Shown here: piece by piece, positions 52,891 through 60,681 of the stretch
Position numbering within the stretch: the first letter of the stretch is position 1
How the letters are laid out: the number at the start of each line of letters is the position of its first letter
From: Paenibacillus alba
GTDB lineage: Bacteria > Bacillota > Bacilli > Paenibacillales > NBRC-103111
Reading direction: 5' to 3'
Length of the DNA stretch: 64,000 nt
NCBI RefSeq assembly: GCF_013204855.1
Contig: NZ_JABMKZ010000009.1
Coordinates: 124,001-188,000, forward strand
Position numbers and translations under genes: made by a program
Notes under the pieces: generated by a model
Told to the model about the DNA's origin: nothing
Seen by the model: only the letters and a program-made list of their open reading frames with translations
Database searches by the model: none

Positions 52891-53874
52891 TTACTTTTGA
52901 ACACCATAGATTTTGTAAAGCTCATCTACCATTAAATTAGCTGCGCGTACGCCGCCTGCAGTATTGAAGATCGCATCGCTAACTTGAATAGCTTTGCCTT
53001 TCTTCACAACGCTGAGGTTCTGCCATAGCGGATCTTTCATGAAGTCTTCCGCTTGTTTGTTGCCTTTGCCATCTCCGATTTCATACGTGAAGTAAAGCAT
53101 CATATCAGCATCGACTTCAGGGATGCGCTCTTTGGTGATTTCTTCTACGAAAGTATCTTTATAGTTGGTTGCCGGGCGTGCAATTCCGATTTGTTTGAAA
53201 ATGATGCCAGTGAAAGTATCAGCTAGGTAGATACGTGTTCTGCCGCCCATGAAACGGACAACGGACACTTTCTCTTGAAGCTTAGGACCTGCTTTTTGTT
53301 TGAAATCTTCAATCTTCTTGTCGAAATCAGCAATGATTTTGACGCCTTCTGTTTTCTTATTCAAAGCATCCGCATACAGAGAGAAGTTCGCTTTCCATTC
53401 GCCACGCAGGGTTTCAGAGAAAACGGTTGGCGCGATAGCTTTCAACTGGTCATAAATTTTTTCCTGACGCAGCTTGTTACCGATAATAAGGTCTGGTTTA
53501 AGTCCGGCGATGAGCTCCACGTTCGGTTGTGACTCTTCACCGAGCACCGTTACGCCTTCCATATCGGCTTTAATATGATCATACCATGGGTTTCCTGTGA
53601 AGGACTTTACTGCGCCGACAGGCTTAATGCCAAGAGCAAGCAAAGCTTCTGTTCCTTCATTGGTCAGGATGACCACGCGTTTTGGAGTTCCTTTGATTTG
53701 CGTTTCGCCCATTGCGTGTTTAATGGTGCGTGTTTCCTCGACGGCTGGCGATGCCGATTTGGCAACTTTGTTGTCTTCGACAGCTTTCTGACCACAGCCA
53801 ACAAGAAGTAGAGAAACCGCAAGTGCTGCCGTAATTAATTTCGCGAAACGGGTTTTCTTTTTGCTCGTAAACAT
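52891..53874 (-). CDS. Iron-siderophore ABC transporter binding lipoprotein (YfiY/FhuD type)
   Basis: About 327 residues: lipoprotein signal with lipobox LLVGC (around residue 27), then a helical-backbone metal-receptor fold (KRVVILTNEGTEALLALGIKPVGAVKS; IAGLKPDLIIGNKLRQE; WQNLSVVKKGKAIQVSD). It binds a ferric siderophore outside the cell. The ATG at 53874 follows AGGGGGATA; a longer version is unlikely. It is divergent from the permease genes, with Fur boxes between. The siderophore type is unknown; the set resembles YfiY-YfiZ-YfhA of Bacillus. Confidence 0.92.
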   Translation of the reverse strand: MFTSKKKTRFAKLITAALAVSLLLVGCGQKAVEDNKVAKSASPAVEETRTIKHAMGETQIKGTPKRVVILTNEGTEALLALGIKPVGAVKSFTGNPWYDHIKADMEGVTVLGEESQPNVELIAGLKPDLIIGNKLRQEKIYDQLKAIAPTVFSETLRGEWKANFSLYADALNKKTEGVKIIADFDKKIEDFKQKAGPKLQEKVSVVRFMGGRTRIYLADTFTGIIFKQIGIARPATNYKDTFVEEITKERIPEVDADMMLYFTYEIGDGKGNKQAEDFMKDPLWQNLSVVKKGKAIQVSDAIFNTAGGVRAANLMVDELYKIYGVQK

Positions 53875-53905
53875 GATGTCTAATATCCCCCTAAAACATT
53901 TATGT

Positions 53906-53920
53906 TGATAATGATTATCA
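53906..53920. promoter_or_regulatory. Fur box for the binding-protein gene
   Basis: TGATAATGATTATCA is an exact 7-1-7 Fur box (TGATAAT-N-ATTATCA), located 32 bases upstream of the binding-protein start. Confidence 0.88.
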
Positions 53921-53970
53921 TTCACGTGAATAAATATAATACTTTTATTGACGAGGTGTCAAGTTTTATT

Positions 53971-53989
53971 GAAAATGATATTCATAATC
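53971..53989. promoter_or_regulatory. Second Fur box, facing the permease genes
   Basis: GAAAATGATATTCATAATC matches the 19-bp Fur consensus at 16 positions. It precedes the permease operon, so both transcripts are likely iron-repressed. Confidence 0.75.
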
Positions 53990-54071
53990 ATTGACATCAT
54001 TCAGGAGGTCTCCTACAATAATAAAATCAACTTGTCAAAGTAACTATACATAGTGGGCGGAGTAGATTTAG

Positions 54072-55082
54072 ATGACAACTGGCATTTTTACCAAACAGTT
54101 CAAATGGATAGGCTTAGTGGTCTTTTTCATACTGGTTTTAATCGCAATGGCTTGCAGTGTTATTTTTGGCGTTACCAAAATTCCACTCAGGAGTGTCTTG
54201 GAAGCTTACACATCTTTTAATGGATCGAACGAGCATCTTATTATAAAAAGTGCCCGCGTACCTCGCGCCCTGATCGCTGCAACCGTAGGTTCAGCACTTG
54301 CTGTGGCAGGGGCTTATATGCAGGCTGTGACGCGGAATCCGCTGGCTTCTCCAAGTATATTTGGGGTAAATGCCGGGGCCGCTTTTTTCATCGTTTGTAC
54401 CATTTCTTGGTTCGGGGATGTCTCCCTCATCGGATTGACGTGGATCGCTTTCCTTGGAGCTGCCGTTAGTGCAGGTGCGGTTTATGGCATCGGCTCTCTG
54501 GGAAGAGATGGGATGACGCCAATCAAAATTACACTGGCCGGCTCAGCAATGACCGCCTTCTTCTCCTCCTTGACGCAGGGCATTCAATTAACGAATGGCA
54601 AAGTTTTTGAACAGACGTTATTCTGGTTAGTTGGATCTGTAGCTGGACGAGAGCTCAGCATGCTGAATGCCGTATATCCTTATATGATCGGTGCTCTGCT
54701 TCTTGCTGTTATCATGTCTCGGCATATCAACGTACTGAGCATGGGAGAAGATGTAGCCACCGGTCTTGGGCAAAATACGGCGTATATTAAGTGTGTCGCG
54801 GCTGTCATCATTATCATTCTTGCAGGAGGCTCCGTGGCCGTGGCCGGGCCAATCGCTTTCATCGGAATCATTATTCCACATATTTCACGATATCTGGTTG
54901 GTACGGATTATCGCTGGATTGTCCCCTATAGCGCGGTTCTGGGCGCATTGCTCCTGCTTCTTGCGGATATCGGCGCCCGCTTTATTGCTATGCCGAAGGA
55001 AGTGCCTGTTGGGGTCATGACGGCAATTATCGGTGTGCCTTTCTTCGTTTATATCGCGCGAAAAGGAGGCGAAACCAAATGA
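54072..55082 (+). CDS. Iron-siderophore ABC transporter permease (FecCD family)
   Basis: 336 residues with about nine or ten helices. Typical FecCD segments: SARVPRALIAATVGSALAVAGAYMQAVTRNPLASPSIFGVNAGA and VAVAGPIAFIGIIIPHISRYLVG, the latter contacting the ATPase. It forms half of the membrane channel for ferric siderophore. The start follows the Fur-box region with a GGGCGGAG-like ribosome site. It overlaps the next permease by four bases. Confidence 0.93.
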   Translation: MTTGIFTKQFKWIGLVVFFILVLIAMACSVIFGVTKIPLRSVLEAYTSFNGSNEHLIIKSARVPRALIAATVGSALAVAGAYMQAVTRNPLASPSIFGVNAGAAFFIVCTISWFGDVSLIGLTWIAFLGAAVSAGAVYGIGSLGRDGMTPIKITLAGSAMTAFFSSLTQGIQLTNGKVFEQTLFWLVGSVAGRELSMLNAVYPYMIGALLLAVIMSRHINVLSMGEDVATGLGQNTAYIKCVAAVIIIILAGGSVAVAGPIAFIGIIIPHISRYLVGTDYRWIVPYSAVLGALLLLLADIGARFIAMPKEVPVGVMTAIIGVPFFVYIARKGGETK

Positions 55083-56125
55083 GCAAGTTTTTCTCGGTCA
55101 GAAACAGAAGCTTCTCTTACTTAATCAGCCGGAAAGTCGTTTGGGTGACGCTCCTGCTTACTGTGCTCCTGCTTGTCGTCGCCGTGATCAGTCTCAGCAG
55201 CGGGAGTCTCAAAATTCCACCACTGGACGTACTGAAAGTGCTGCTCCATATTGGCAATGACAGCTCTCATACGGTCGTTATTAATAAATTGCGGCTGCCG
55301 CGCATCGTCGTTGCGATTCTCGTCGGTTCGTCGCTTGCCGTTTCGGGAGCGATTCTGCAAGGGATGATCCGCAATCCGCTGGCTTCTCCGGATATCGTGG
55401 GCATCACTGGCGGCGCGACACTCGGCGCCGTATCTTTCTTTTACTTCTTCGCAGGGACAGTGAGCATTCATCTCCTGCCGATCGGCGCGATTCTGGGGGC
55501 TTTTGTCTCGACGCTGCTGATCTATGCGATGGCTTGGAAAAGAGGCGTAGCGCCGCTTCGTCTCGTCTTAATCGGCATCGGGATGACCGCCGCGTTCACC
55601 GCATTGACCTATATGCTGCTCATTTCGGCGCCGTACATTCTCGCGCAGAAGTCCTTGACGTTCATGTCAGGCAGCATCTACGGCACATCCTGGGCCAAAG
55701 ATGTTGTTCCGCTGCTTCCTTGGACGCTGATTTTAATGCCGCTTGCCTTTCTGTACACACGGCATGTGAATGTTCAAGAGCTTGGCGATGATATGGCGGC
55801 CGGAGTTGGCAGCCGTGTACAAAAGCATCGCCTCATCCTGCTTCTTATCTCCGTTGCGCTAGCTGGCGCGGCGGTTTCGATTGGGGGAGCGATCACCTTC
55901 ATCGGATTGATGGCTCCGCATATTGCCCGCAAGCTGGTAGGCCCTGCTTTCGGCGGAGTGCTGCCTGTCTCGGCGCTGTTAGGCTCCTTAATTCTACTTC
56001 TTGCCGATTGGATTGGTCGTACGGCCTTTACACCATTGGATATTCCGGCAGGCGTGTTTACGGCTGCAGTCGGTGCCCCCTTCTTTGTGTACTTGCTTTA
56101 TCGCCATCGCCATCACCATCACTAA
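55079..56125 (+). CDS. Iron-siderophore ABC transporter permease (FecCD family)
   Basis: 348 residues of the same family (LRLPRIVVAILVGSSLAVSGAILQGMIRNPLASPDIVGITGGA; GAITFIGLMAPHIARKLVGP). It starts on ATGA overlapping the partner gene. The C-terminus ends in RHRHHHH, a natural histidine run. Such a tail could bind metal ions at the cytoplasmic face, but may be accidental. Confidence 0.93.
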   Translation: MSKFFSVRNRSFSYLISRKVVWVTLLLTVLLLVVAVISLSSGSLKIPPLDVLKVLLHIGNDSSHTVVINKLRLPRIVVAILVGSSLAVSGAILQGMIRNPLASPDIVGITGGATLGAVSFFYFFAGTVSIHLLPIGAILGAFVSTLLIYAMAWKRGVAPLRLVLIGIGMTAAFTALTYMLLISAPYILAQKSLTFMSGSIYGTSWAKDVVPLLPWTLILMPLAFLYTRHVNVQELGDDMAAGVGSRVQKHRLILLLISVALAGAAVSIGGAITFIGLMAPHIARKLVGPAFGGVLPVSALLGSLILLLADWIGRTAFTPLDIPAGVFTAAVGAPFFVYLLYRHRHHHH

Positions 56126-56151
56126 ATTGAACATAAAGGGGAGAGGGTACC

Positions 56152-56952
56152 ATGATTGCCATGGAAGCCAAAGATCTTCGTCTTACCTATGGAGATACCT
56201 TAATATTTAATGATCTGAATCTGACGATCCCAAAAGGAAAAGTGACCGTTTTCGTGGGCAGCAACGGCTGCGGCAAGTCCACCTTGCTGCGCTCTTTGGC
56301 TCGTCTATTGAAGCCCAAAGAGGGTTCCATCCTGCTGGATAGCCACGAAATCGCCAAGCTCTCCACGAAGGAGATCGCGAAGCGTTTAGCCATTCTGCCG
56401 CAGGGTCCTATAGCTCCCGAAGGCTTAACGGTGCTGCAGCTGGTGAAGCAGGGAAGATACCCGTACCAATCCTGGCTCCAGCAGTGGTCGCAGGAGGATG
56501 AGCGCATGGTGCGCATGGCACTGGAGTCCACTGGTATCGCGGATTTGTCGGAGAGAACGGTAGATTCCCTGTCCGGCGGACAACGGCAAAGAGCTTGGAT
56601 CGCGATGACATTGGCGCAAGGCACAGATACGATCCTGTTGGATGAGCCAACAACGTATCTGGACTTGACCCACCAAGTCGATGTCCTCGATCTACTGTTC
56701 GAGCTCAACCAGAACGAGAACCGTACCATCGTCATGGTTTTGCACGACATTAACTTGGCTTGCCGTTATGCGCATCATATGGTCGCCATTAAAGAGCAGA
56801 AAGTATGGGCTTCAGGTCACCCTGAAGACATCGTGAATGAAGCGATGATCTCATCGGTGTTCAATATGGAGAGTGTGGTCGCCAAAGATCCGCTGTTCGG
56901 GACGCCGATGGTGATTCCGCACGGCAAAGGCCGGATGCTGAAAGTGAAATGA
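56152..56952 (+). CDS. Iron-siderophore ABC transporter ATPase (FecE/FhuC type)
   Basis: 266 residues. Walker A GSNGCGKS (near residue 37), Q-loop LAILPQGP, signature LSGGQRQRAWIAM, Walker B TILLDEPT and H-loop MVLHDINLA are all intact. It powers ferric siderophore import together with the two permeases and the divergently encoded binding protein. The start at 56152 follows GGGGAGAGGG. Unlike the sugar importers here, this system carries its own ATPase. Confidence 0.95.
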   Translation: MIAMEAKDLRLTYGDTLIFNDLNLTIPKGKVTVFVGSNGCGKSTLLRSLARLLKPKEGSILLDSHEIAKLSTKEIAKRLAILPQGPIAPEGLTVLQLVKQGRYPYQSWLQQWSQEDERMVRMALESTGIADLSERTVDSLSGGQRQRAWIAMTLAQGTDTILLDEPTTYLDLTHQVDVLDLLFELNQNENRTIVMVLHDINLACRYAHHMVAIKEQKVWASGHPEDIVNEAMISSVFNMESVVAKDPLFGTPMVIPHGKGRMLKVK

Positions 56953-56953
56953 G

Positions 56954-56996
56954 AAGAAGGATGAAGGAGCGCGGCGCTCTTTCATCCTTCTTTTTT
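56954..56996 (+). terminator. Terminator after the siderophore importer
   Basis: A 12-bp stem (AAGAAGGATGAA) plus an inner AGCGC/GCGCT stem, followed by six T. Confidence 0.93.
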
Positions 56997-57026
56997 GTAT
57001 GAAGCGGCGCTCATCACCAACGAAGC

Positions 57027-57202
57027 GGAACTAGGGTCCGCTATTTCGCTCGAAATGCCCCTGATGTAATCCAAACGGAACTAGGCTCCGCTATATCGTC
57101 GTTTTCCCACGTTTTCAAGCTTTTTTGGGGGAAATAGCGTACTCCAGTTCCCATTCATGCCTATTTAGCCGTTATTTCCGCTGAATAGCGTACTGTAGTT
57201 CC
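57027..57202. repeat. Nested inverted repeats of the GGAACTAGG type
   Basis: Two direct left-hand copies GGAACTAGGSTCCGCTAT (57027-57044, 57077-57094) face two inverted right-hand copies ATAGCGTACTSYAGTTCC (57134-57151, 57185-57202). They could fold into a large cruciform-like structure. They occupy the 316-base gap between the siderophore ATPase gene and the SGNH hydrolase gene; no gene is credible here. Confidence 0.8.
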
Positions 57203-57268
57203 CTCCCTCCCATTCCTAGAGGAGGGCAGTTTGTCTGGGAGAGCCCACCCTCCAGATTGCCTTGGTCC

Positions 57269-57880
57269 TTACAATCCAGCCAAAAAAGGAATGGCCATGT
57301 CCGCAATTCGCCGATGCCCAGCCTCGTTCGGGTGCAGGCCATCCGAGGTAAAGTAGGGCAAAGTCAGCTTATTCAGCCCGCTTTGGGCATAGAGATTAAG
57401 AACAGGCAGCGCATAGAGCTGGCCAAGCTGGAGAGCAGCTTCGACATAGTCGAGCAAACGATGGCCTGCTGCGTTGACGGTGAAGATGTCATAGCCATCT
57501 TTATCCCGCTGCAGCGGCGTCCATAGACTAAGGCGACAGCGTGGATTAGTCGTCAGGATGTGCTCGATGAGCGAAGTATAAGCGCCATAATACGTATAGA
57601 TGTCGGCTGTCCCGACTTGCCCGATGGGTTTATCCAAGCGAAAGTCATTTACGCCCGCGAAGATGGTAATGCAGTCGAGAGAGGCATCTATCGTTTTTCC
57701 AACATGTGTTGTTGCTCCGTAATCACGCTCTCCGCCCGCTGTCATCGGACAGCCGCTTTTGCCATAATTCAGGACACGCGCAAAACCTAGAGCCTCTTGA
57801 ACGAGCGGCTGATAACCTCCTGCTTCTGTGATGCTGTCACCGAGGGTTCCCCACGCTGCGCCTTCCCATTTCTTTGGCAT
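57269..57880 (-). CDS. SGNH/GDSL hydrolase
   Basis: About 203 residues. Block I GDSITEAGG near residue 12 holds the catalytic Ser, block II NYGKSGCPM the oxyanion Gly, block III GVNDFRLD the Asn, and block V DGLHPNEAGH the Asp/His pair, so all four family blocks are present. It is probably a cytoplasmic esterase or sugar deacetylase. The ATG at 57880 follows GGAGG. It begins 16 bases after the FAD oxidoreductase gene and is cotranscribed with it. Confidence 0.88.
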   Translation of the reverse strand: MPKKWEGAAWGTLGDSITEAGGYQPLVQEALGFARVLNYGKSGCPMTAGGERDYGATTHVGKTIDASLDCITIFAGVNDFRLDKPIGQVGTADIYTYYGAYTSLIEHILTTNPRCRLSLWTPLQRDKDGYDIFTVNAAGHRLLDYVEAALQLGQLYALPVLNLYAQSGLNKLTLPYFTSDGLHPNEAGHRRIADMAIPFLAGL

Positions 57881-57896
57881 GCTGGCACGTCCTCCT

Positions 57897-59327
57897 TTAG
57901 TTGCACTCTTCCTCAAAGGTAATGGCTCCTGCAGCAGCAACGGTCTGATCGGCCTCCTCATGGCCTGGCCGTTCGCCAAGGTAGGCGCCTTGCTCAACCA
58001 GCTTCCGCTGCAGCTCAGGGATGGACACCTCGCGGAAGCCAACGCTGCGATCGCTGGCCATTGCGGCGGCGACACCTGCTGCCTCGCCCATGGCGAAGCA
58101 GTTCGGCATTACGCGAAGCGAGCCTTGTACAGGGCGATCGGAGGATACCGAGCGTCCGGCAACGATGAGGTTTGATTTGCCTTGCGGAAGCATGCAGCGA
58201 TAAGGAACGCCATGGGATTTGCCTTTTGGCAGATGCTTGATGGTCATCGTGGCCCCGGCATTAGCCAAATGGATATCAATAAAGTAGGAATTGCGTGCAA
58301 TGTCATCCTCAAAGGTACGCATGGACAAGAAGTCCTCTACGACGAGCGTGTAATCCCCTTGGATGCGCCGAGTTTCGCGAATCCCGATCTGGTCGCCGGA
58401 ATGAACAAGGAAAATGTGTTCAAAGCCAGGGACGTACTTGCGCAAGAACCGCATTTGCGTGTCAATTAGCTGTCGTCCCTCGATCGCCGCACGTGTTAAG
58501 TCCTCGGCTTTCGTCCCATCAATATCGAAGATATGTCCGAAGTTGAAGCCAACGGTGGAATCCGTAATCCAGGACATACCTGAGATCCGCTTGCGTCCCT
58601 CCGGCAGGTCGCCGTTCAGCTGCGCCTCAGTCACGAGCGCTTCCAGCTGTGGATGCTGTCCCGTCTCCAGAATGAACTGCTCGAATCGCCCTTTGTCAGC
58701 ACCTGTCACCACGTAACACATCGTACCTGGCTGCAGCTCGCCATTCTCCCCGCCGACTTGAAAAGGCACGCCAGCCAGCGCGGCAAGATCCGCATCGCCC
58801 GATGCGTCAATATACAGCTTGGCTTGCACGACGGAGCGTCCGGATTTATTGCTGATCACAAGCCCGCTGATCTGCTCCCCGTCTAGCAGCACCTGATCAG
58901 CGACGGTATGGAACAGGATTGTGGCTCCGCTGTTCAATACTTCCTTATCGTATACGCGCTTCAGCGTTTCCACATCGATGGGCACCCAGTCCAACTGTTC
59001 TTTATAGCGGTTAAGGAAATCGTCGCCCGCTGCCAGCTTCATCTTCTCCAGCAAATCGAGACCAATTCCGCGAATGACCGGCTTCTCGCCATCGGTATAC
59101 GGGCAGAAGGCAGGAACGAGCGCTGCCGTTCCCATGCCGCCCAGATAACCGCGCTGCTCGATCAAGAGCGTGCTTGCCCCGTTGCGGGCTGCGGCGATTG
59201 CCGCTGCAATACCTGTGGCACCGCCACCAACAACGACAACGTCTGGGGTGTGGCTGATCGGAAGCTTTTGAGCAGGGATGGTCATCGACTCGACGTTCGT
59301 ATTGGTAGTTGCCAGCGTGTGTGTCAT
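57897..59327 (-). CDS. FAD-dependent oxidoreductase (PF12831 type)
   Basis: 476 residues. The N-terminal dinucleotide fold VVVVGGGATGIAAAIAAARNGASTLLIEQ (residues 30-58), the LGGMGT flavin loop, DASGDADLAALAG, and the C-terminal LIVAGRSVSSDRPVQGSLRVMPNCFAMGEAAGVAAA are hallmarks of this family, often found in sugar or polyketide-like catabolic clusters. Substrate unknown. The ATG at 59327 follows GGAGGA. It is divergent from a LacI-type regulator that probably controls it, and is followed by the SGNH hydrolase. Confidence 0.88.
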   Translation of the reverse strand: MTHTLATTNTNVESMTIPAQKLPISHTPDVVVVGGGATGIAAAIAAARNGASTLLIEQRGYLGGMGTAALVPAFCPYTDGEKPVIRGIGLDLLEKMKLAAGDDFLNRYKEQLDWVPIDVETLKRVYDKEVLNSGATILFHTVADQVLLDGEQISGLVISNKSGRSVVQAKLYIDASGDADLAALAGVPFQVGGENGELQPGTMCYVVTGADKGRFEQFILETGQHPQLEALVTEAQLNGDLPEGRKRISGMSWITDSTVGFNFGHIFDIDGTKAEDLTRAAIEGRQLIDTQMRFLRKYVPGFEHIFLVHSGDQIGIRETRRIQGDYTLVVEDFLSMRTFEDDIARNSYFIDIHLANAGATMTIKHLPKGKSHGVPYRCMLPQGKSNLIVAGRSVSSDRPVQGSLRVMPNCFAMGEAAGVAAAMASDRSVGFREVSIPELQRKLVEQGAYLGERPGHEEADQTVAAAGAITFEEECN

Positions 59328-59410
59328 ACAGATGTTCCTCCTAAGTGGGAGACTTCAGCCAACTAGGCTGCGTCTGCCTTCACGGTAGTTTTATGATGGC
59401 TATGCTTCTC

Positions 59411-59455
59411 ATTATAGTGTTCAGCTTCGGAGGAACTAGTTTAACTTTTGTTTAA
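59411..59455 (-). promoter_or_regulatory. Candidate promoter and repeats ahead of the FAD oxidoreductase
   Basis: On the minus strand, TATAAT (59416-59411) is a -10 candidate. GTTTAA occurs twice on the plus strand, 11 bases apart (59439-59444, 59450-59455), near the expected -35 region. No clear palindrome for the LacI-type regulator was found. Confidence 0.35.
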
Positions 59456-59528
59456 TTTAAAAATGGTCCTGTGATATGATTACGGGGAAATACGCACATT
59501 ATGTTGGACACAATGGAGGTTACTTTTC

Positions 59529-60593
59529 ATGCCAACCCGCAAAGCTGTTACCTTAAAAACGATTGCCAAAGAGCTTGGGCTGACGGTCCAAACCGTATCC
59601 AAAGCTCTGAAAGGGAAACACGGCATGTCCGAATCGACCAGGCAGCTTATTGTCCATACAGCGGAAAAGCTCGGTTACTATACGATGGATCAAATTCGCA
59701 GCCTTAGACTGGATCATATTGCGCCTTATCCGAACGAAAGGCTGCGTTTTCTTTTGGTGCAAACAGCTGAGTCCGTTGCATATAATCGACTGCTGCTGCA
59801 AGGTTTGCAGAATCGGTTTTTCTCTTTCGGTCATCGCATCGAGCTGCTGATGCTGCCTCAGAACATAAGGGAGGAGAGGATGGCCGAGTGGCTGGAGGAG
59901 CATGGCGTCATCTACGCGGACGGCATCTTTATTGCGCCCAGCATAGTACCTAAGGCGTGGGAGGCAGCCCTTTTTAAGCTTCAAATACCGCGGATCTTGC
60001 TCAGCTTCCCTCCTCCAGGTGTGAAAATAGATAGTGTGATTTGGGATGTGTATGAGGCTACCTTTCAGTCGGTAGCTTACTTGCGAGGCCTAGGGCATGA
60101 GCGAATCCTGTATGTAGGGGATATTCAAGTGCAGCGGGGGTTTATTTTGCGCTGGCAAGCTTTCTGCCATGCGATGAATTCGGAAGGGATCGCAATCGAT
60201 CCTACTGAGCATTCCATCGGTCTACGAACTGATCTGGCACAGTGGCGTATTGGGCTAAAGGCTCAAATGGAGCGGTATAGGCCAAGTGCGATTATTTGCG
60301 GAATCGACCATGAGGTACAGACGGTCTACGAGCTTTGTCAGGAGCTGGAGTGGCTCGTTCCCGAGGATATTTCTTTGGTCGGATTTCTGAATGAACAGTC
60401 CGATTCGCTTCCGCTGCTCACAAGACCTCATCTGCCCATTAGCGAGACGGGGTATAGGGCTGCGGATCGCATGCTGTGGCGAATTGCCAATCCAACGCTG
60501 CCATTTGAACATATTCGCATTCAAGGCGATTTTGATGAAGGGAGTACGACTTCCGTCGCTTCCACGAACAGGGCATCCTCTATCACAAGATAA
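59529..60593 (+). CDS. LacI-family transcriptional regulator
   Basis: 354 residues. The helix-turn-helix VTLKTIAKELGLTVQTVSKALKGKHGMSESTRQLI (residues 7-41) is followed by a linker and an effector-binding domain (LRFLLVQTAESVAYNRLLLQGLQN; ERILYVGDIQVQRGFILRWQAF; EDISLVGFLNEQ). The ATG at 59529 follows GGAGG. It diverges from the FAD oxidoreductase/SGNH hydrolase operon and is likely its repressor (inference). It is clearly different from the iol-linked LacI protein. Confidence 0.9.
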   Translation: MPTRKAVTLKTIAKELGLTVQTVSKALKGKHGMSESTRQLIVHTAEKLGYYTMDQIRSLRLDHIAPYPNERLRFLLVQTAESVAYNRLLLQGLQNRFFSFGHRIELLMLPQNIREERMAEWLEEHGVIYADGIFIAPSIVPKAWEAALFKLQIPRILLSFPPPGVKIDSVIWDVYEATFQSVAYLRGLGHERILYVGDIQVQRGFILRWQAFCHAMNSEGIAIDPTEHSIGLRTDLAQWRIGLKAQMERYRPSAIICGIDHEVQTVYELCQELEWLVPEDISLVGFLNEQSDSLPLLTRPHLPISETGYRAADRMLWRIANPTLPFEHIRIQGDFDEGSTTSVASTNRASSITR

Positions 60594-60640
60594 GACCAGA
60601 AATCATAAGATCCTCCTATATGCCTCGGCTTTATCCAAGC

Positions 60641-60646
60641 TATAAT
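60641..60646 (+). promoter_or_regulatory. Candidate -10 box for the last two-component operon
   Basis: TATAAT lies 36 bases before the regulator start; no convincing -35 hexamer is present. Confidence 0.4.
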
Positions 60647-60681
60647 ATAAAGAACTGCTGTGATAAGGGGGCCAATACGAG

